From: Marchantia polymorpha subsp. ruderalis
Taxonomy: Eukaryota > Streptophyta > Marchantiopsida > Marchantiales > Marchantiaceae
Assembly (NCBI GenBank): GCA_037833965.1
Contig: AP031354.1
Span: 24,034,001 to 24,098,000, forward strand
Length of the DNA: 64,000 nt
Direction of reading: 5' to 3'
A program made the position numbers and the translations under genes. The notes beneath the pieces were generated by a model, which was not told the origin of the DNA, did not search any database, and saw nothing but the letters and a program-made list of their open reading frames with translations. Each line of letters opens with the position of its first letter. Position 1 is the first letter of the stretch. Positions 14,000 to 26,068 of the stretch are shown one piece after another.

Positions 14000-15582
14000 A
14001 CTGCCAGTGTTTACATAATACACAAGAAGCAACTGGCACTCTCAGTTGCGCGTGTATAAGACCAAGTATCAGACCTGCGAGCAAGCTGTGGATCCCATGC
14101 CAAAGGACTGAATTCAGTCAGTCCTATACATATCACGGGTGAATCAAGCTGGATGCTTCAATCATCTTATAAAATGTCTTTTTATGATCCTCTATCTACT
14201 GGAGATTCATGATGAAATCTAATTGCTTCAAAGACATCAGACCACTCTATATTCATAGTTTCTCAACTTCATTATGAAACCTAGGCATGACGTGTCCTAA
14301 TGCAACCAGTCAAGTCGACAAGTATGTCAAACCATATCGTTGTGACTCTAAGCAGCAGCAACTATTACATTGTTCTGAGTGTTAGGCCAAGAACACAAGT
14401 GTGGTTTAAGACTTGAGGACATGTATTTTCTGCTGGACGGCACTTCTCGACCCTCTTCGCAAATAGAGAGATTTAACTACATATTTTGAAGAAGAAAAGT
14501 TTTAAATGTGCCAAGGCTCGGCATAAAGTTTAGAATGTTCAACAAGACATTAGTCGCATAAAGTGTAGGAGAATGATCTCGAAATACACGTGCAAACAAG
14601 AGATGAGGCCAAATTTGAGTTCGCAGCAAGATGGAAGAATGCACCACCTAGTCAAGATGTAACAAGCTCAACTACGAGACTTTGGGGCCAGGCCAGGTAG
14701 AATTCCTGCAGATAGTCCAGCGGTAGATTTTAAACGAGATTAATTTGTAATTATGGGAATCTGATTTGAGGGACCTCTTTTCAATGATGATCATTGTTGA
14801 ATATAAGGTGAAACTTCAGTATATTAGATCGTCCAATATACCCACTTCCTACTAGTCTAGAAACAATACCCTTACAAGACACATTCCTCTGTCGCTAAGA
14901 ATGGATGTACAAAGTGATTTTGAGCAAAACTCCACCAACATGATCACCTTCACTGTCACAGAGTATAAGCTGATAAGCTGACAACAAGTTGGAGGAGGAC
15001 AAATTTACCTTTCCTGGACATCTACGAAGTTTACAAATGTTACCTGAGTACAGGTTTGAGAGGGGTTTCAAATGTGAAAACCATGTCCTTTATGATTCAT
15101 TTAAATCTGATCCAATAATTCCTGTCAGTGAAGAATTTAAAAGAAAGGACCTGAGAGTATCAATGTGATATTCTATCATCAGTGGCCATCGTCACCTGTC
15201 ACAAAATGTTCATTTAGTTCTAACAAGAGAGTGCGTGATATCGAGATCATACATTGGCGCAGACGGTATATGTCTGACTAACTATCGTCTACCCATTGGG
15301 CGATATCCCTTTCAGAATCACTGTTCTCACGGAGTGGTTCATCTTATATTCACACGAGCTTCTAACTAAGAACGACATCGATGATTTCCTGTTTCCTGTA
15401 CATGTGTACGTGTGCCGCAGCTGGTACAAGTCGTACCGAGGCTCTTCAGCTTTTCGTATGGGTTGCAGAAGCTGAGGAAGATGCAGCAAACCGTGTCCTT
15501 CGTGGATCAGATGCACGAGGGAGAAGAGCGAATTCCAGCAAAGAATGCCGATCTCAGAGATCAAATGTGCAGAGAACCACAA
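14000..15582. other. intergenic, no gene seen
   Basis: This is the 3' flank of the sterol reductase and the 3' flank of the minus-strand membrane-protein gene, so the two genes converge here. Frames near 15.3-15.6 kb run antisense to or beside that gene and show no family signal. Confidence 0.5.
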
Positions 15583-15861
15583 TTACACGTGCGACAAAGC
15601 CTTGTCCATGGCAAAGCCGACCCCAGCACAAGGTATGCCGAGTGCCAAGTAACCTCCCAGCGTCGAGATGCCCGTCGCCCCGAACACGACGAGGACGATG
15701 CCCAGAGTCTTATCCCTCTCCTCGAAGGGGCCCGCTGGAACCAAAGCGAACACACCGAACAATATGAAGAGAACAAGTCCCGCAAATCCGCCCACGAATC
15801 CCCACGCAAAGCCGCAGCCCATAGTACACGCTGGAAACGTTTCCTCATTCGACTTGCCCAT
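15583..15861 (-). CDS. small two-helix membrane protein, unknown family (copy 1)
   Basis: A 92-residue single-exon protein ending in TAA at 15583-15585. I do not recognise the family. It starts with a short polar segment (MGKSNEET). Next comes a Cys/Gly motif FPACTMGCG, a Gly-rich hydrophobic helix, a conserved connector VPAGPFEER, and a second hydrophobic helix with GGYLALGIPC. The polar tail is MDKALSHV. A 5' in-frame ATG at 15906 would add 15 residues. I prefer 15861 because the paralogue at 21.7-22.0 kb aligns only from the FPAC motif and has a similarly short leader. The two copies are identical at about two thirds of some 80 aligned positions and lie in the same orientation 6 kb apart. 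Strong conservation of the connector and cysteines argues that both are real proteins. Membrane location is inferred from hydrophobicity. Confidence 0.7.
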   Translation of the reverse strand: MGKSNEETFPACTMGCGFAWGFVGGFAGLVLFILFGVFALVPAGPFEERDKTLGIVLVVFGATGISTLGGYLALGIPCAGVGFAMDKALSHV

Positions 15862-16420
15862 CGTATCGTCCTGCTTCACACGAAATAATTTCACACTCTC
15901 GAGCAATCAATCGTTCGCTCGCTAACTCGCTCGCTTGCGTCCAGTCGGAGTTTCCGATCTTCACTTCGGGTCTCGTCCCGCACAGCAATCGATGTCACAC
16001 TCTCAAAGACGAAACCCCCGTTCTCGTTACGTCACAGCGCGTTCAAATTAGCACCGAAAGAAGACTTCTTGAATTTTACTTCGACGGGTCGACTGACGAC
16101 TGACTCGACGACTCACTCAAGTCTCTCTCTCCGTCACGTAACTTGCACGTTGTTCACGGCCGTTTCACATGTAACGGCACCTCGGTGCTTGAATCCCAGG
16201 CGCGATTCTGGCCTCCGTCCTCGTTGCCGTTGTTCGCACTATTCCGAGTCGGCTCAGCTTCGCTAGTGCGCTCGCTCCCACTGTAGGTCCACAGAGGCCT
16301 CATCGGCCGCTCCGGGAGCTGACCTCATGCCCAAAATTTTGCCACTGTGCTCGAGAATAGTGCAGCTCTGGGTCCGTGGATCGGCGAGAGAAAGCACTTC
16401 AAGAGCTCTCGAAGCTCAGT
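15862..16420 (-). promoter_or_regulatory. probable promoter and 5' leader of the small membrane-protein gene
   Basis: Read on the minus strand, this purine-rich, CpG-containing stretch (plus-strand CTCGCTCG-type repeats around 15.90-15.94 kb) precedes the start codon. No clear TATA box was identified. Assignment rests on position and composition. Confidence 0.35.
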
Positions 16421-17040
16421 CAGTCGGGAATTCGAGACAAGTCACAATTCTGAGATATGACTGATTTCAGATATCAGACTTGACTGCCGAGGTCGCTGAA
16501 GCTATGAACCCGGCCGGAATAACGACCGAGGATTCTCTCGAGTCGGTGAGGCATGTGAGCGAACTGTACGTGGGGACGAGTCGTACAAGTTTCAGATGAA
16601 GTGACGGGGGCAGGTGCCGCAGTACTGCAGCGATTTGGGTTATGAACGGCTTGGAGAGACTATCTTGTGGAAGGATCTTTGACTCCGATCTTTATAATCT
16701 TTGCGTCCATGTGTAGGACTCTTATGGCTCAAGATCGTGGAGTGCTCTCCACTTGTCTGGCGGGAGAGAGAGAGAAAGAGAGAAAGAGGGAGATCATTGA
16801 GCTCGGTGTCTTTTCATGTACCCAGCACTATATTGACATTCGCTGCGTCTAGAAGAAAGAACTCGAGCTCCAGCACTGTCACAACTGTGGGCAAACGGCA
16901 ATCCTTCTGCGGTATCTGAAGCAAGGCAATCAAAGCTCGTGTGCGCAGATCATGCTCATATGAATCGAAGTACCAATTGCCAGGTTTCTTTTCCCATTTA
17001 GAATTCTCCTTCTTCAATCGAAGAAGGAGAATTCTGGGCT
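16421..17040. other. intergenic
   Basis: Moderate GC with a GA-rich run at about 16761-16793 and a perfect hairpin at its right edge. No gene seen. Confidence 0.5.
17000..17035. repeat. perfect hairpin, 16-bp arms
   Basis: AGAATTCTCCTTCTTC (17000-17015) and its exact reverse complement (17020-17035) flank a 4-nt loop AATC. It sits at the boundary between the GC-moderate island and the next AT-rich block. Confidence 0.85.
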
Positions 17041-19100
17041 TTTATTGATTGGAATTCCTTGTTTCACGCTACTGGTGAGCTGCATGTATCGTGAGACGTA
17101 AGTGTTAAGCTAATGATGACGTTAATATGCCGCGACGTAAATCACACATAACTACCATGCATTTGAGTGGCGTACCCTCCGTATATGGTCTGGTATTTAC
17201 CGCACATGAATTTTTTATACGGTTACCAGAATTAGACGCCAATGAGTGAGTAGTGTCCATTGCACATAGAATGACTTCATTCATATTGCTACAAAGTTAT
17301 AAGAGTAATCTTCTCATTAACAACAATGTACAATTCATTTATGTTATAGAGAATATTATAAAATTAAAAGATCATGAATCAATGTATACACGTAACTGAT
17401 ACTTTTTGATAAAATTATGCATAGAAAAATGTTTTCAAATCTAGTAATGCAAATTTCATGTTGGGATGAGTTTTGAATCACTAGATTGTGCATTTACATT
17501 GAGTACAAATTGTTTTATACAAATTGATATCTTTGTTATATGTCTATGTTATATATGATTATATATTTTAATCTAAAATAAAATAATTTAATGTAGAAGA
17601 TAATCATTGGACTTGGTTAAAATCACATTATTATATCCAAAGTCATTTGAAGTCAAATAATTCTAATTCATGTATGTGCTCATGCATGTTTTCAGATGTT
17701 GAACTAATCACTTTTGATTCTTGTTTAATGTTTTAAATTCATCAACTAATGATGAAAGCCAAATAATTTTTTTTCAACAAAATAATGTGTCCTTTGGCAA
17801 ATAACTAGCAAAAGTTCCACTTTATAAGAATTACGTTTGTGATTCTGCGATATTGGAATGATTTCTGTCCATTATTACAATTTCCTTTCATAATTACTTT
17901 GGATAAACACTATTCTATATTTCACTTACTTAATCAATTTGTATTCACGGATCCTCATTTTGTATATCCACTTAAACAATGTGTAACAATTTATATTAAA
18001 AGACAGATGAAAAGTTAGTCAATTAACTTTAGTAAAATAAGTATAAATAATAGGCACATATTATAAAAAAAATGTATTTTTAATTCAAATATAATTTTGA
18101 ATTCCAAAAAAAACATGAATATGAGAATAATAATAAAATTTATTTGACATAATTACATCGCATTGGAGATCATCTTTTTGTGATTTATTTGTTTATGATG
18201 CAGTGGCAACATGGATTGAAAAGGCTAGTTTATCACACCTTCAATTTTTTAATGACAGAACAATCTAAAAAAAAGTATCAGCGGGTAACATTTATTGTAT
18301 GAGTCAGTTAGAGCTAATCATATCTTTCTTGATTTACTAGGATAAGCCGCTTTGGATTTCTGTCGTTTAGGACTTGATTGTCCCTTATAGAAATCGTATT
18401 GTTGCGATTAGGATTTTCTTCATAAAGCTCAATTTTAAACGTTGTTCATGTCTTTATCTCAAATATTTGATTTAGTTCTGGAGATCACAACTCGTTGTCG
18501 GTACCCGTTGTCCCAACGGGTACTCACTACGACTTGTCCCAACGAGGCAAACGAATATTACTCATGCAACATTTGCAATGCTTTTTTTACATGGTATATC
18601 AATCATTCTTCCTTTTTTGTTTGAAAATGTTCGTTTCTATAGATTGTCTGGTAGGGACTATTTAGGGTTCACCGCATAAGTCAAAATGCTTTCGGATGGC
18701 TTGACAAATGTCGGTAGAACCATGAGAATGTTTCATGTGACCACGTTCATGTAAACGTTCACAGTGAGCCATTCCACGTGACCGGAAGCGTCGTACAGAC
18801 TGGACACTATTATGTTATAAATATAGATTAATGTTTATATTAGGTGTTTTAGTTTCTGCTTGTATCAGTCAATATGCAGTGCGTTGAAATTTCGCTTAAA
18901 CTATAAGTATGGATAGTTGTTTGTGCAATAATGACATGCCATAAACTTTGACTATGCACGAAGTTAAGATGGATGTGTTCATTCATTTTGTAGAATAAAA
19001 TTGTCAATCATCTTCAAAAAAAATTGATATATCATTGAAAAGTATGGAAAATCATAACTTCAAAAATTTTATGAATATAACATTTAGGGTTATATATTTA
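17041..19100. other. AT-rich gene-free block
   Basis: Low GC, no long frames, and no homology recognised. It includes a short, unusually GC-rich inverted repeat at 18501-18523. Confidence 0.6.
18501..18523. repeat. short GC-rich inverted repeat
   Basis: GTACCCGTTG and its exact reverse complement are separated by TCC. Flanking CTCGTTG (from 18491) and CAACGAG (to 18546) form a second, outer inverted pair. Confidence 0.8.
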
Positions 19101-20093
19101 ATTATAAAATTAGATCGACTAGGCAAGTCATCACTCTCACTCAGTGTACACGGATATATTATTCATCCTCACATGCGGCGGTCAAGGCTCGATGCAACAC
19201 TTCTTCATACTAAGCATTCAAGTACATGGAATGATTATGATTGTCGAATCATACCAAATTATAGATATCTTCATCTCCAACCGCTTCGAACTGCCAGGTA
19301 AACTAAAGAAGTTTTTCCTATTCAGAGCTCAAAACAAGGTGTAGCATCTAGTATAGTGTTGAACGTCGAACACTTCCAAAATAGCATTCTGAAACTCTTG
19401 GCTTTGGCTGCCGATCGACCTCAGAAGGCAAGATCGACTTTCAGACTCAGGGGTCGAAGGCAAAGTCATCATCTGGATATAAAAATCCACGATGGTGTAC
19501 ATGTGTGGCTTCAAATTCGCGGGATTTCAACTCCATTGACTTTTGATTGGAATGGACATCATGGGTGCACAAAGCTGTTCGTTCGTTGATGTTTGCCATC
19601 GGATCATCGATCTAATTGTGTAGAGTATCCTCGCCATGACTGTTGAGCCCTGAAGTCAGGACACGCATACACATCGACGCGCTTTGTGACTTTAATGAAC
19701 GACTGTAATACGATGCTTGGTTTTCTACTGGCTGTGGAGTGAAAGAATGCAAGCAGAGAGGAGACGACGCTTGCTCATCCTCGTGTGAGATGTTCGGAGA
19801 TCTATTGTCAGATATCTGAAGAGTGCCGCTGAGAGAGAATCAGGTGAAATCCTCGGCGCAGCTCCGAGGCCACCATTGCAAGCCAGAGCGAGAGTGATGG
19901 ACTTTTGTGATCGGAGTGAATACTTTTACGAGGGCGTCACGTTGCATTGACGAACGACGACGACTCGGATTTCTCGACAGCCCATGTCCATGACGACGTG
20001 CCGTACCGGGATCTTCGGGCAGATAATCTCCTTCCGCTTCAGCCTCTTGGAACATGGAGCCTCAGGGTTTGCATGTTCTCGGCCCTTGCCTCG

Positions 20094-20121
20094 GAACGGA
20101 CGGCACTGGCGCCGTCCGTTC
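20094..20121. repeat. GC-rich inverted repeat, 11-bp arms
   Basis: GAACGGACGGC (20094-20104) and its exact reverse complement (20111-20121) are separated by six bases. Confidence 0.75.
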
Positions 20122-20480
20122 GTCATTTCATCGTCCTCCGTTGATACCAACGTCGCGATCGTCCATCATCTGAACAAGTACAGTACATGTCTCGGCCGTT
20201 GATAGACGCGGATGCGCACGCGGACATAGCGAGTAGTAGATTTGAATTTCTGTCGACAAGGTGTTTGAATATCCGAACCCATTGCGGGTTTGAACGTTCG
20301 AACGCTGTAACGTGTGGCGGTGGTGGTCAGGCATGGTCGCACTGTTCTCTCTCACAGGCTCTCATGAATTGAGTTATCGATGAATGTCGAGGTCCAAGGG
20401 CACAGATAGAGAACGAAGGTTTCTCTCGAGCAAAGCTCGACGAGGTGTTAGAACTGTCAGCGATACCGCGGTAGTCAAGC

Positions 20481-20816
20481 TTACCGAAAATGTGTGGGTC
20501 TTCGATACTTATCTGATCTGAAAGCCCTGAAGTCTTGAATGGGCTGGAATTTTTCTAAGGTTTCCGGTTTCATTTCATTGGCTACGAGCTTGGAATCAAG
20601 TGTGAGCGCAATTTCTGTAACATTCTTCTTGACAAGAGGCGAAAATTTTGAGCCGGAATAACAACACAGTCCCACTTTTGTCACAGTGTGTAACATAACC
20701 CCTTGGTAGGTTTTATATGTTATATTATTTGAGAGCACTGCAGTTGATTTGCGGGCCGCCGTTGAACGGCCTGTGAGTACAGACAGATTGCGGCCATACT
20801 CAATTCTTTCGGTCAT
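20481..20816 (-). CDS. hypothetical ORF, doubtful
   Basis: A 111-residue frame from the first true ATG (MTERIEYG) in a longer open frame that begins at a TTG. It is polar and basic, with one short stretch, VGLCCYSGSKF, that faintly recalls the N-terminus of ribosomal protein L24e. The match stops after about 14 residues, so I do not assign it. No splice sites were found that link it to neighbours. It may be chance. Confidence 0.15.
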   Translation of the reverse strand: MTERIEYGRNLSVLTGRSTAARKSTAVLSNNITYKTYQGVMLHTVTKVGLCCYSGSKFSPLVKKNVTEIALTLDSKLVANEMKPETLEKFQPIQDFRAFRSDKYRRPTHFR

Positions 20817-21721
20817 ATGACACAGCGTTGGAGATTTTTGAAGACGGCAGACGAAATTGGCTTCACTGCCCCGCCTTCTGCGATTGCTGAGCTCCGCTGC
20901 TGTTGAGGACAATCATCTGAAATAAGATAAAACTATGGAAGAACAAATGAGTGCCATAATATAAAAATCTGATTTTTTTTACCAAAGTGATCAGTGATAT
21001 AACGAGAAAATGTATCGCCAGGTTTACCCACACTCATAAAAAATACAACTGGGGCACCTGGACACTTTGTACATCGGACTTTATTGGCTCCAGAAGATAA
21101 GATTGGAGCTCATCGGACCACTGACTCAACTAAAAATGCAACTGACAGGCCGAGGCTGCTTGCGGTAGTCTTCTGCTAAGGTCGACTAAATTGTGTTCCT
21201 CATCATCGTCCTCGGCGAGAGTTGCACAAAAGATCTCTGAGAACTTATCATTCCTCGAAGTCCACCCTAAACCAAAATGCTATGAAAGAACTTTCTCTCG
21301 TGACTCTTGGAAGTTCTGCGAATTGGTTTCCTTCATCCAAAGATCAGTCGCCTGCCTACAGACTTCCTTTTCAGAGATTTCCAGAAACACCGTGCGAGCC
21401 ACAGCTTCGAACGATATTTCGAACGACTCGAAAATGTGTAACACAAATTTCGAGAAACATCGTTCATTATGATCTGGACGCGAAGAGCTCGATCCGTGGA
21501 ACCGAGCACTGATGTTTTCACCGCAGGAACAGAACGGAAGGATTCTTCTAGAGTCGAGAGATAATCAGGAATCCTCTTCTGCAGCGTCTCTCGTCTTCTC
21601 GGGCCTCCTTCAAACGTTCACGTTCTAGAATGTTGCTGCTCGGCCTGTTCTGCGTGCCTTGTCATGACGTAAAGTCGGCCAGGAACAGGAGGTTCAGTCA
21701 TCTCGTCATCAGAGTCGGCCA

Positions 21722-22003
21722 TCAGACGCAAGGCGACTCCAATGCCTTGTCGATGCAGAACCCGCATCCGAAACAGGGGATGCCCACGGCGATGTATCCG
21801 CCGATGCTCGCTGCTCCCGTTGATCCCAGAACGACCAGCACGATGCCCAGAGTGATCTCCCGTTCTTCAAAGGGTCCGGCGGGCACGAGAGCGAAAACTC
21901 CAAACAATAGGAACAAAACAAATGCAACAAACCCTCCGAAGATGCCCCATCCAACACAGCAGCCCACCGCGCAAGCTGGAAAGTGGTCATCGATGTCGTT
22001 CAT
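21722..22003 (-). CDS. small two-helix membrane protein, unknown family (copy 2)
   Basis: A 93-residue single-exon paralogue of the protein at 15.6-15.9 kb. It starts at ATG 22001-22003 with a six-residue acidic leader. It then has FPACAVGCC, a Gly-rich hydrophobic helix, the same connector VPAGPFEER, and a second helix with GGYIAVGIPCFGCGFC, ending ALESPCV. It carries more cysteines than copy 1. Both copies keep PAC..GC, VFALVPAGPFEER, TLGIVLVV, GGY, GIPC and DKAL. No function is known to me; a two-pass membrane protein with GxxxG-like helix packing is inferred. The upstream minus-strand leader is purine-rich (plus strand CT-rich, about 22.18-22.26 kb). Confidence 0.72.
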   Translation of the reverse strand: MNDIDDHFPACAVGCCVGWGIFGGFVAFVLFLLFGVFALVPAGPFEEREITLGIVLVVLGSTGAASIGGYIAVGIPCFGCGFCIDKALESPCV

Positions 22004-23978
22004 CCTCGCTCCCGAAACTGCAGATGAAAAGTTTGGTCGGAGGCAGATCTATCTCCGAGCACAAGTTGCAAACAAAGGAAAAAAATTTCCAAGTCCAATA
22101 CTTCGGTCTCCAACAGTTCAAAATGGCGACGCACTAAGAATATGCCCGATCTCTCGACGGAGCCGCATAAGAGCCTCCTCTACTCTCCACTCCTCTCCTC
22201 TTCCTTTCTTCTTCTCGCTAATGCTTCCACTGCTTTCCCTAATTTTGTGCTCTCTTCCCGCTCTCTAATCTTTGGAAGGCAAGCATTCGATTTAGTAGCA
22301 TTCGAGTAGGGGTTGGAAATTTTTCAAGAGCCGAGCTGGAAGATGAGAAGGTACAATCGAGAGGAACATTGTTCGTCAATAGTCAGCAGATTCAATGACG
22401 CGGAGGAGCTGGGCTAGAGCTTGCACCCGGAGATGCTATCTCTATACCTTGAGGAGTGATACCGATTGATTGGACAACCACGAAGAGCACAGCATTACCT
22501 GGTCAATTTTTTGGATTAATCAATGATTAGACTTAACCCGGACTTACTGACAGTCCATCGCAACTGTCACAATTGTCTCCACGTCTGTATAAAACAGGTC
22601 AGTCTGAAGATTCCACGTCGGTCCCTGTCTTACTCGAATATTCAGTGCGATATCCGGCACTGTGGACCACCACAAGGTAAATGCAATCCACGAGTGGTTG
22701 AGGTTCCGTAGCTCTGACGATGAGTTTGAAGATGTTCTCGTACGGTCTTGAACTTCTCTAACACATTTACACCTACCTATATTTTGTTTGAATTTCCTCC
22801 ATGTGTGCAAGGAACCGTGTTCTTATGATGTCAGATCGATGGTCCGACTCCGACTTGCCCTTGATAGCATCGTTGTTTATTATTGAGCATCACCGAAGAA
22901 TGTCTCGTACACAGCCGTTTGAACCAAAGAGCTCTGAACTGCAACTGGGCCCTTAGGCAAATTGCTACTGTTGGCCCGAGAGTACGTCGTGGAAAGCCCC
23001 ACCAAACCGTGGATTACTATGGCAGTCCATTTCTGGACCACCGAGGGTTAATGGTCGCACGCAGAAGACTGAAGATATTTCATCAGACTTCGTGCAGAAC
23101 TTCTATAAACTCCTTGTGTCCAGCTCATATCAACCGAGTCTTGTACGCTACAGAAGTCACCTCAAAACACGTCGAGTGATCCCCTAAAATTTCACGCCAA
23201 CTCCATTTATCCCCCAATTGCACTGAGTAGGATCATCGATCTGCTGCGTGACTAGGTCATGTAGTAGTTTATTGATACATTTGGTGTAGCTCAAAGCTTC
23301 ACTGCTACGCTGCCCTCTGCAGGAGTCTCGGTCTCGGTCTCGGTCTCGAAGCTTGTCTTCCCACTTCTGCTTAATTTAGTTTGCCTCATCGAGTTGCTTC
23401 ACTATCGTCAATGTCTTGCCGTCGATTCCGCGTGTTCATCCCTTAACACAAACCAAAGGCTTTCGTGTGGGTAAAACTAATTCCAATCGAACTGACGAAG
23501 AGGCTAGAGTGTCTTGTCCGAAAAGCACACTACACGTCACTCTGAGTCCACCTGATCATTTGGCCCAACCAGAACTGATCGTTCGCATTGTTGAAATCAG
23601 TAGAAGCCTCGACGGCAACGGAAAGTTATCAGCTCGTCAGCGTCTGGGGGTTGTGACAAGGATCAGGTTGAACGTCAATCTGCAAGGCAGAAGAAACTCG
23701 AGGAGTTATTGACTGAAAGTCAATGGAAGCACAAGTAACTCTAACGATGCCGCCGAGAGTGACAAGACCTCGGTTGCCCTGCACGTGGTCAGGTGTCGGA
23801 TAGACCTGAATGTGCGGTGGATATGTTCGAAAACCAAGTAAAATTCCAACACCGGTGCAGCTGGATTGATCAATAAGCACAAGAACAAAAAACTGCTGAC
23901 ACTACAGTTCCTTGCACTCGTGACGACAATAATCCATACCTGAATGTTTATAGTAACTAATCCTTATAACGCAAACCT
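22004..23978. other. intergenic, no gene assigned
   Basis: Contains the CT-rich upstream region of the copy 2 gene (to about 22.27 kb), then moderate-GC sequence with frames under 100 codons and no family signal. A GTCTCG microsatellite lies at 23.33 kb. It also includes the 3' flank of the methyltransferase gene. Confidence 0.45.
23325..23348. repeat. (GTCTCG)4 microsatellite
   Basis: Four perfect tandem copies of the hexamer GTCTCG. Confidence 0.9.
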
Positions 23979-24644
23979 CTAGCTCCTGGGGACGATTTCT
24001 ATGAGCTGAAGTGAAGAAGGAAGGTCGTCAATTTTCTTGAAAGGGACGAACTGCGACACATCGATGATAGTCGAGCAGGAGAGACCCCACTTTGCCATGA
24101 GATACTCCACCGATCGGTGCCCGCTCCTCTTCTCGTAAGTCGTGATGAACACTGCGTCGGGCCTGCCTGCGAAGAAAAAGCTCACAGTGGCGAATAGGTC
24201 ATCGAAGTCCGTGTTTTGGTAGATGACATCGGCTCCTAGCACGATGTCGACTTGTTTCTGGAGCGAGCATGTGTCCGCATTCCACTCACCCCACGTTAAA
24301 CCCTGAATCTTGCAGTCGGCTTTATTCAAAGCGCAGCTGATTTTCATGTTTTCGAAAACTTCGAGAAGATCCGCGTGATCTGTCAAAACCACATCAGCGC
24401 CAACTTTGGCAGCCACGATGCCCGGCAGTGCAGTCCCTGCGCCAAGCTCGAGAACTTTCCGTCCTCTGAATCGAGTTCTTTGCTGCCAGACATACTCTGC
24501 CAAGAGAATGCTCGAGGGCCAAACGTACAAGCCGTAATCCTCTTTCATCACCTCCGAGATCCTGACAGTCAGAGATTCGGGACCATCCGCAAACTCATGC
24601 TCGGAAATCTTCTGCATTTCTAGCGACGGAGAACGTCTTATCAT
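23979..24644 (-). CDS. METTL23-type class I methyltransferase (Methyltransf_16 family)
   Basis: A complete 221-residue intronless protein. It belongs to the seven-beta-strand SAM-dependent methyltransferases of the METTL23/METTL21 type, which methylate protein side chains; METTL23 in animals is reported to act on histone arginine. Features in order: VRISEVMKEDYGLYVWPSS (residues 27-45), typical of METTL23; SAM motif I VLELGAGTALPG (64-75); the acidic post-strand D89 in VVLTDH; LTWGEW (116-121); and the family motif DIVLGADVIY (133-142). It ends near the usual METTL23 length (human about 190). Start at 24644 is an ATG; ATG at residue 10 is also possible. Cytosolic or nuclear location is expected, as no targeting signal is evident. 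The substrate in plants cannot be read from the sequence. Confidence 0.88.
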   Translation of the reverse strand: MIRRSPSLEMQKISEHEFADGPESLTVRISEVMKEDYGLYVWPSSILLAEYVWQQRTRFRGRKVLELGAGTALPGIVAAKVGADVVLTDHADLLEVFENMKISCALNKADCKIQGLTWGEWNADTCSLQKQVDIVLGADVIYQNTDFDDLFATVSFFFAGRPDAVFITTYEKRSGHRSVEYLMAKWGLSCSTIIDVSQFVPFKKIDDLPSSLQLIEIVPRS

Positions 24645-26068
24645 TCAAAGCATCGCAAACTTCTCACCTTTAGCACAAATCCAGCGCTTGCTTTTGATTG
24701 AATCGCAAGCGGGCCTTCTCATCTTGCTTTAAGAAAGCTCCCAGCTGCTCCAAGTCCGCTTAAGCTCTCACAATGCTGGATCTCCTGATTTAGGGTTTGA
24801 AGTAACTAAAACTATGACATAATCGTGGTTCGGCAGTTGATCTGCTTTTACCAGATGATCCAATCTCGTCTGATTAGAAATCTTTCAAGGCAGAAAACGT
24901 CTACTCAAGTTCTCACTTGGATCAGTATGTCTCGATAAGGTTGTCGATCTCATCATCAGCAGAGTATGTACGATTTGTCGACGGATACTTTGGTTCCTTA
25001 GTTCATAAAGAATCGGCATACCAGTCGCAAGTCAATTTTCTAGAACTGACAGGTCTTCCAGAAGCAAATTCTCTTCCTTCTGATTCTATCTGTACCACCC
25101 ATTTATTGCACTCTTCCTCCAACAACTGAACCCTCTGGAATACAATGCAGACCATTCATTACCTCCAGGCGTTTTGAAGCGAAGCCACTAATGCGAAGAA
25201 TCGCTCCGAGTATCGAATTATGATGCTTCCAATGACGAGTACGATTCTTCCACCACTGGAGCACCGCAAATCTCACGTCTCGACCAGCATATGAACCGTC
25301 CTAGTTTGCTGCTAGCCCACTTTCATCCGGCTCCTCAACATCAGATGTACAACAATCTCCTCCCAGACCTGACAGCACTTCTGTGTGTGTTTGCTCTACC
25401 TTGGGAGAACTCAGGGTCACTATCCAGCAAATTCAATGCATTTTCTGTCCAACTTCGATGAAGTGCTAGTATACTTGTGCCAATACAGAGACTTCCCACA
25501 GCTTGCATGCCATTGTGTAGACATCTTGAAGTTTTCTGAAGAGGATTGACAAAGCAAAGTAAGGACTATTTAACTTGCATGAGTTTCGTGCCATGTATGT
25601 AGATGTGTGATCTACATGGTGAGTGATGGAACTTCAACTAGTGATTTTGACCTGAGATGAGTGTCATACTTACAAGGTCGAAGGACAAAGGGTTTGTAAA
25701 TTTTGTCATACGGTTTTTGTATGCACTTCCTGCTGATTTCATATGTCATTCCATAGCTTGAGCAAATCCATGTTTGGAGTTGTTGAGCTGTCACTAGCTC
25801 GTATTAGTCTAAACCACCGGGTTTTTAGAAAAAGAATCCTAGGTCGATGCTAATCTCTTCTCTTGTTTCTAGTTTTTGCTTATATGAAAGTCAAGCATAC
25901 TTATGAAAGAATTCTCCTTACACAGCCACATTTCCACAACATGACATGTATAATCTCAATAGGAATTTGGGATTAAACTTATTATTTCTCGATATTGATT
26001 TCATTATTATGAGACAAATATGGATGCATTTACTCAATAACATGCGTACATGCACGAGTTAACATCAC
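24645..26068. other. upstream region of the methyltransferase gene, no other gene seen
   Basis: Moderate GC to about 25.3 kb, then more AT. Short plus-strand frames around 24.9-25.3 kb could be non-coding or a diverged gene; no family resemblance was found. Confidence 0.4.

Larger units (their letters stand above)
19101..21721. other. moderate-GC region, no assigned gene
   Basis: Several frames of 60-140 codons occur on both strands at 19.8-21.5 kb. None shows a family I can name. The longest ATG-initiated candidate is on the minus strand at 20481-20816 (listed). A GC-rich inverted repeat is at 20094-20121. Confidence 0.4.

Noticed and set aside
20481-20912. Minus-strand frame with a stretch resembling ribosomal protein L24e (VGLCCYSGSKF)
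   Set aside because: Similarity covers only about 14 residues and lacks the rest of the L24e domain; the open frame begins at TTG.
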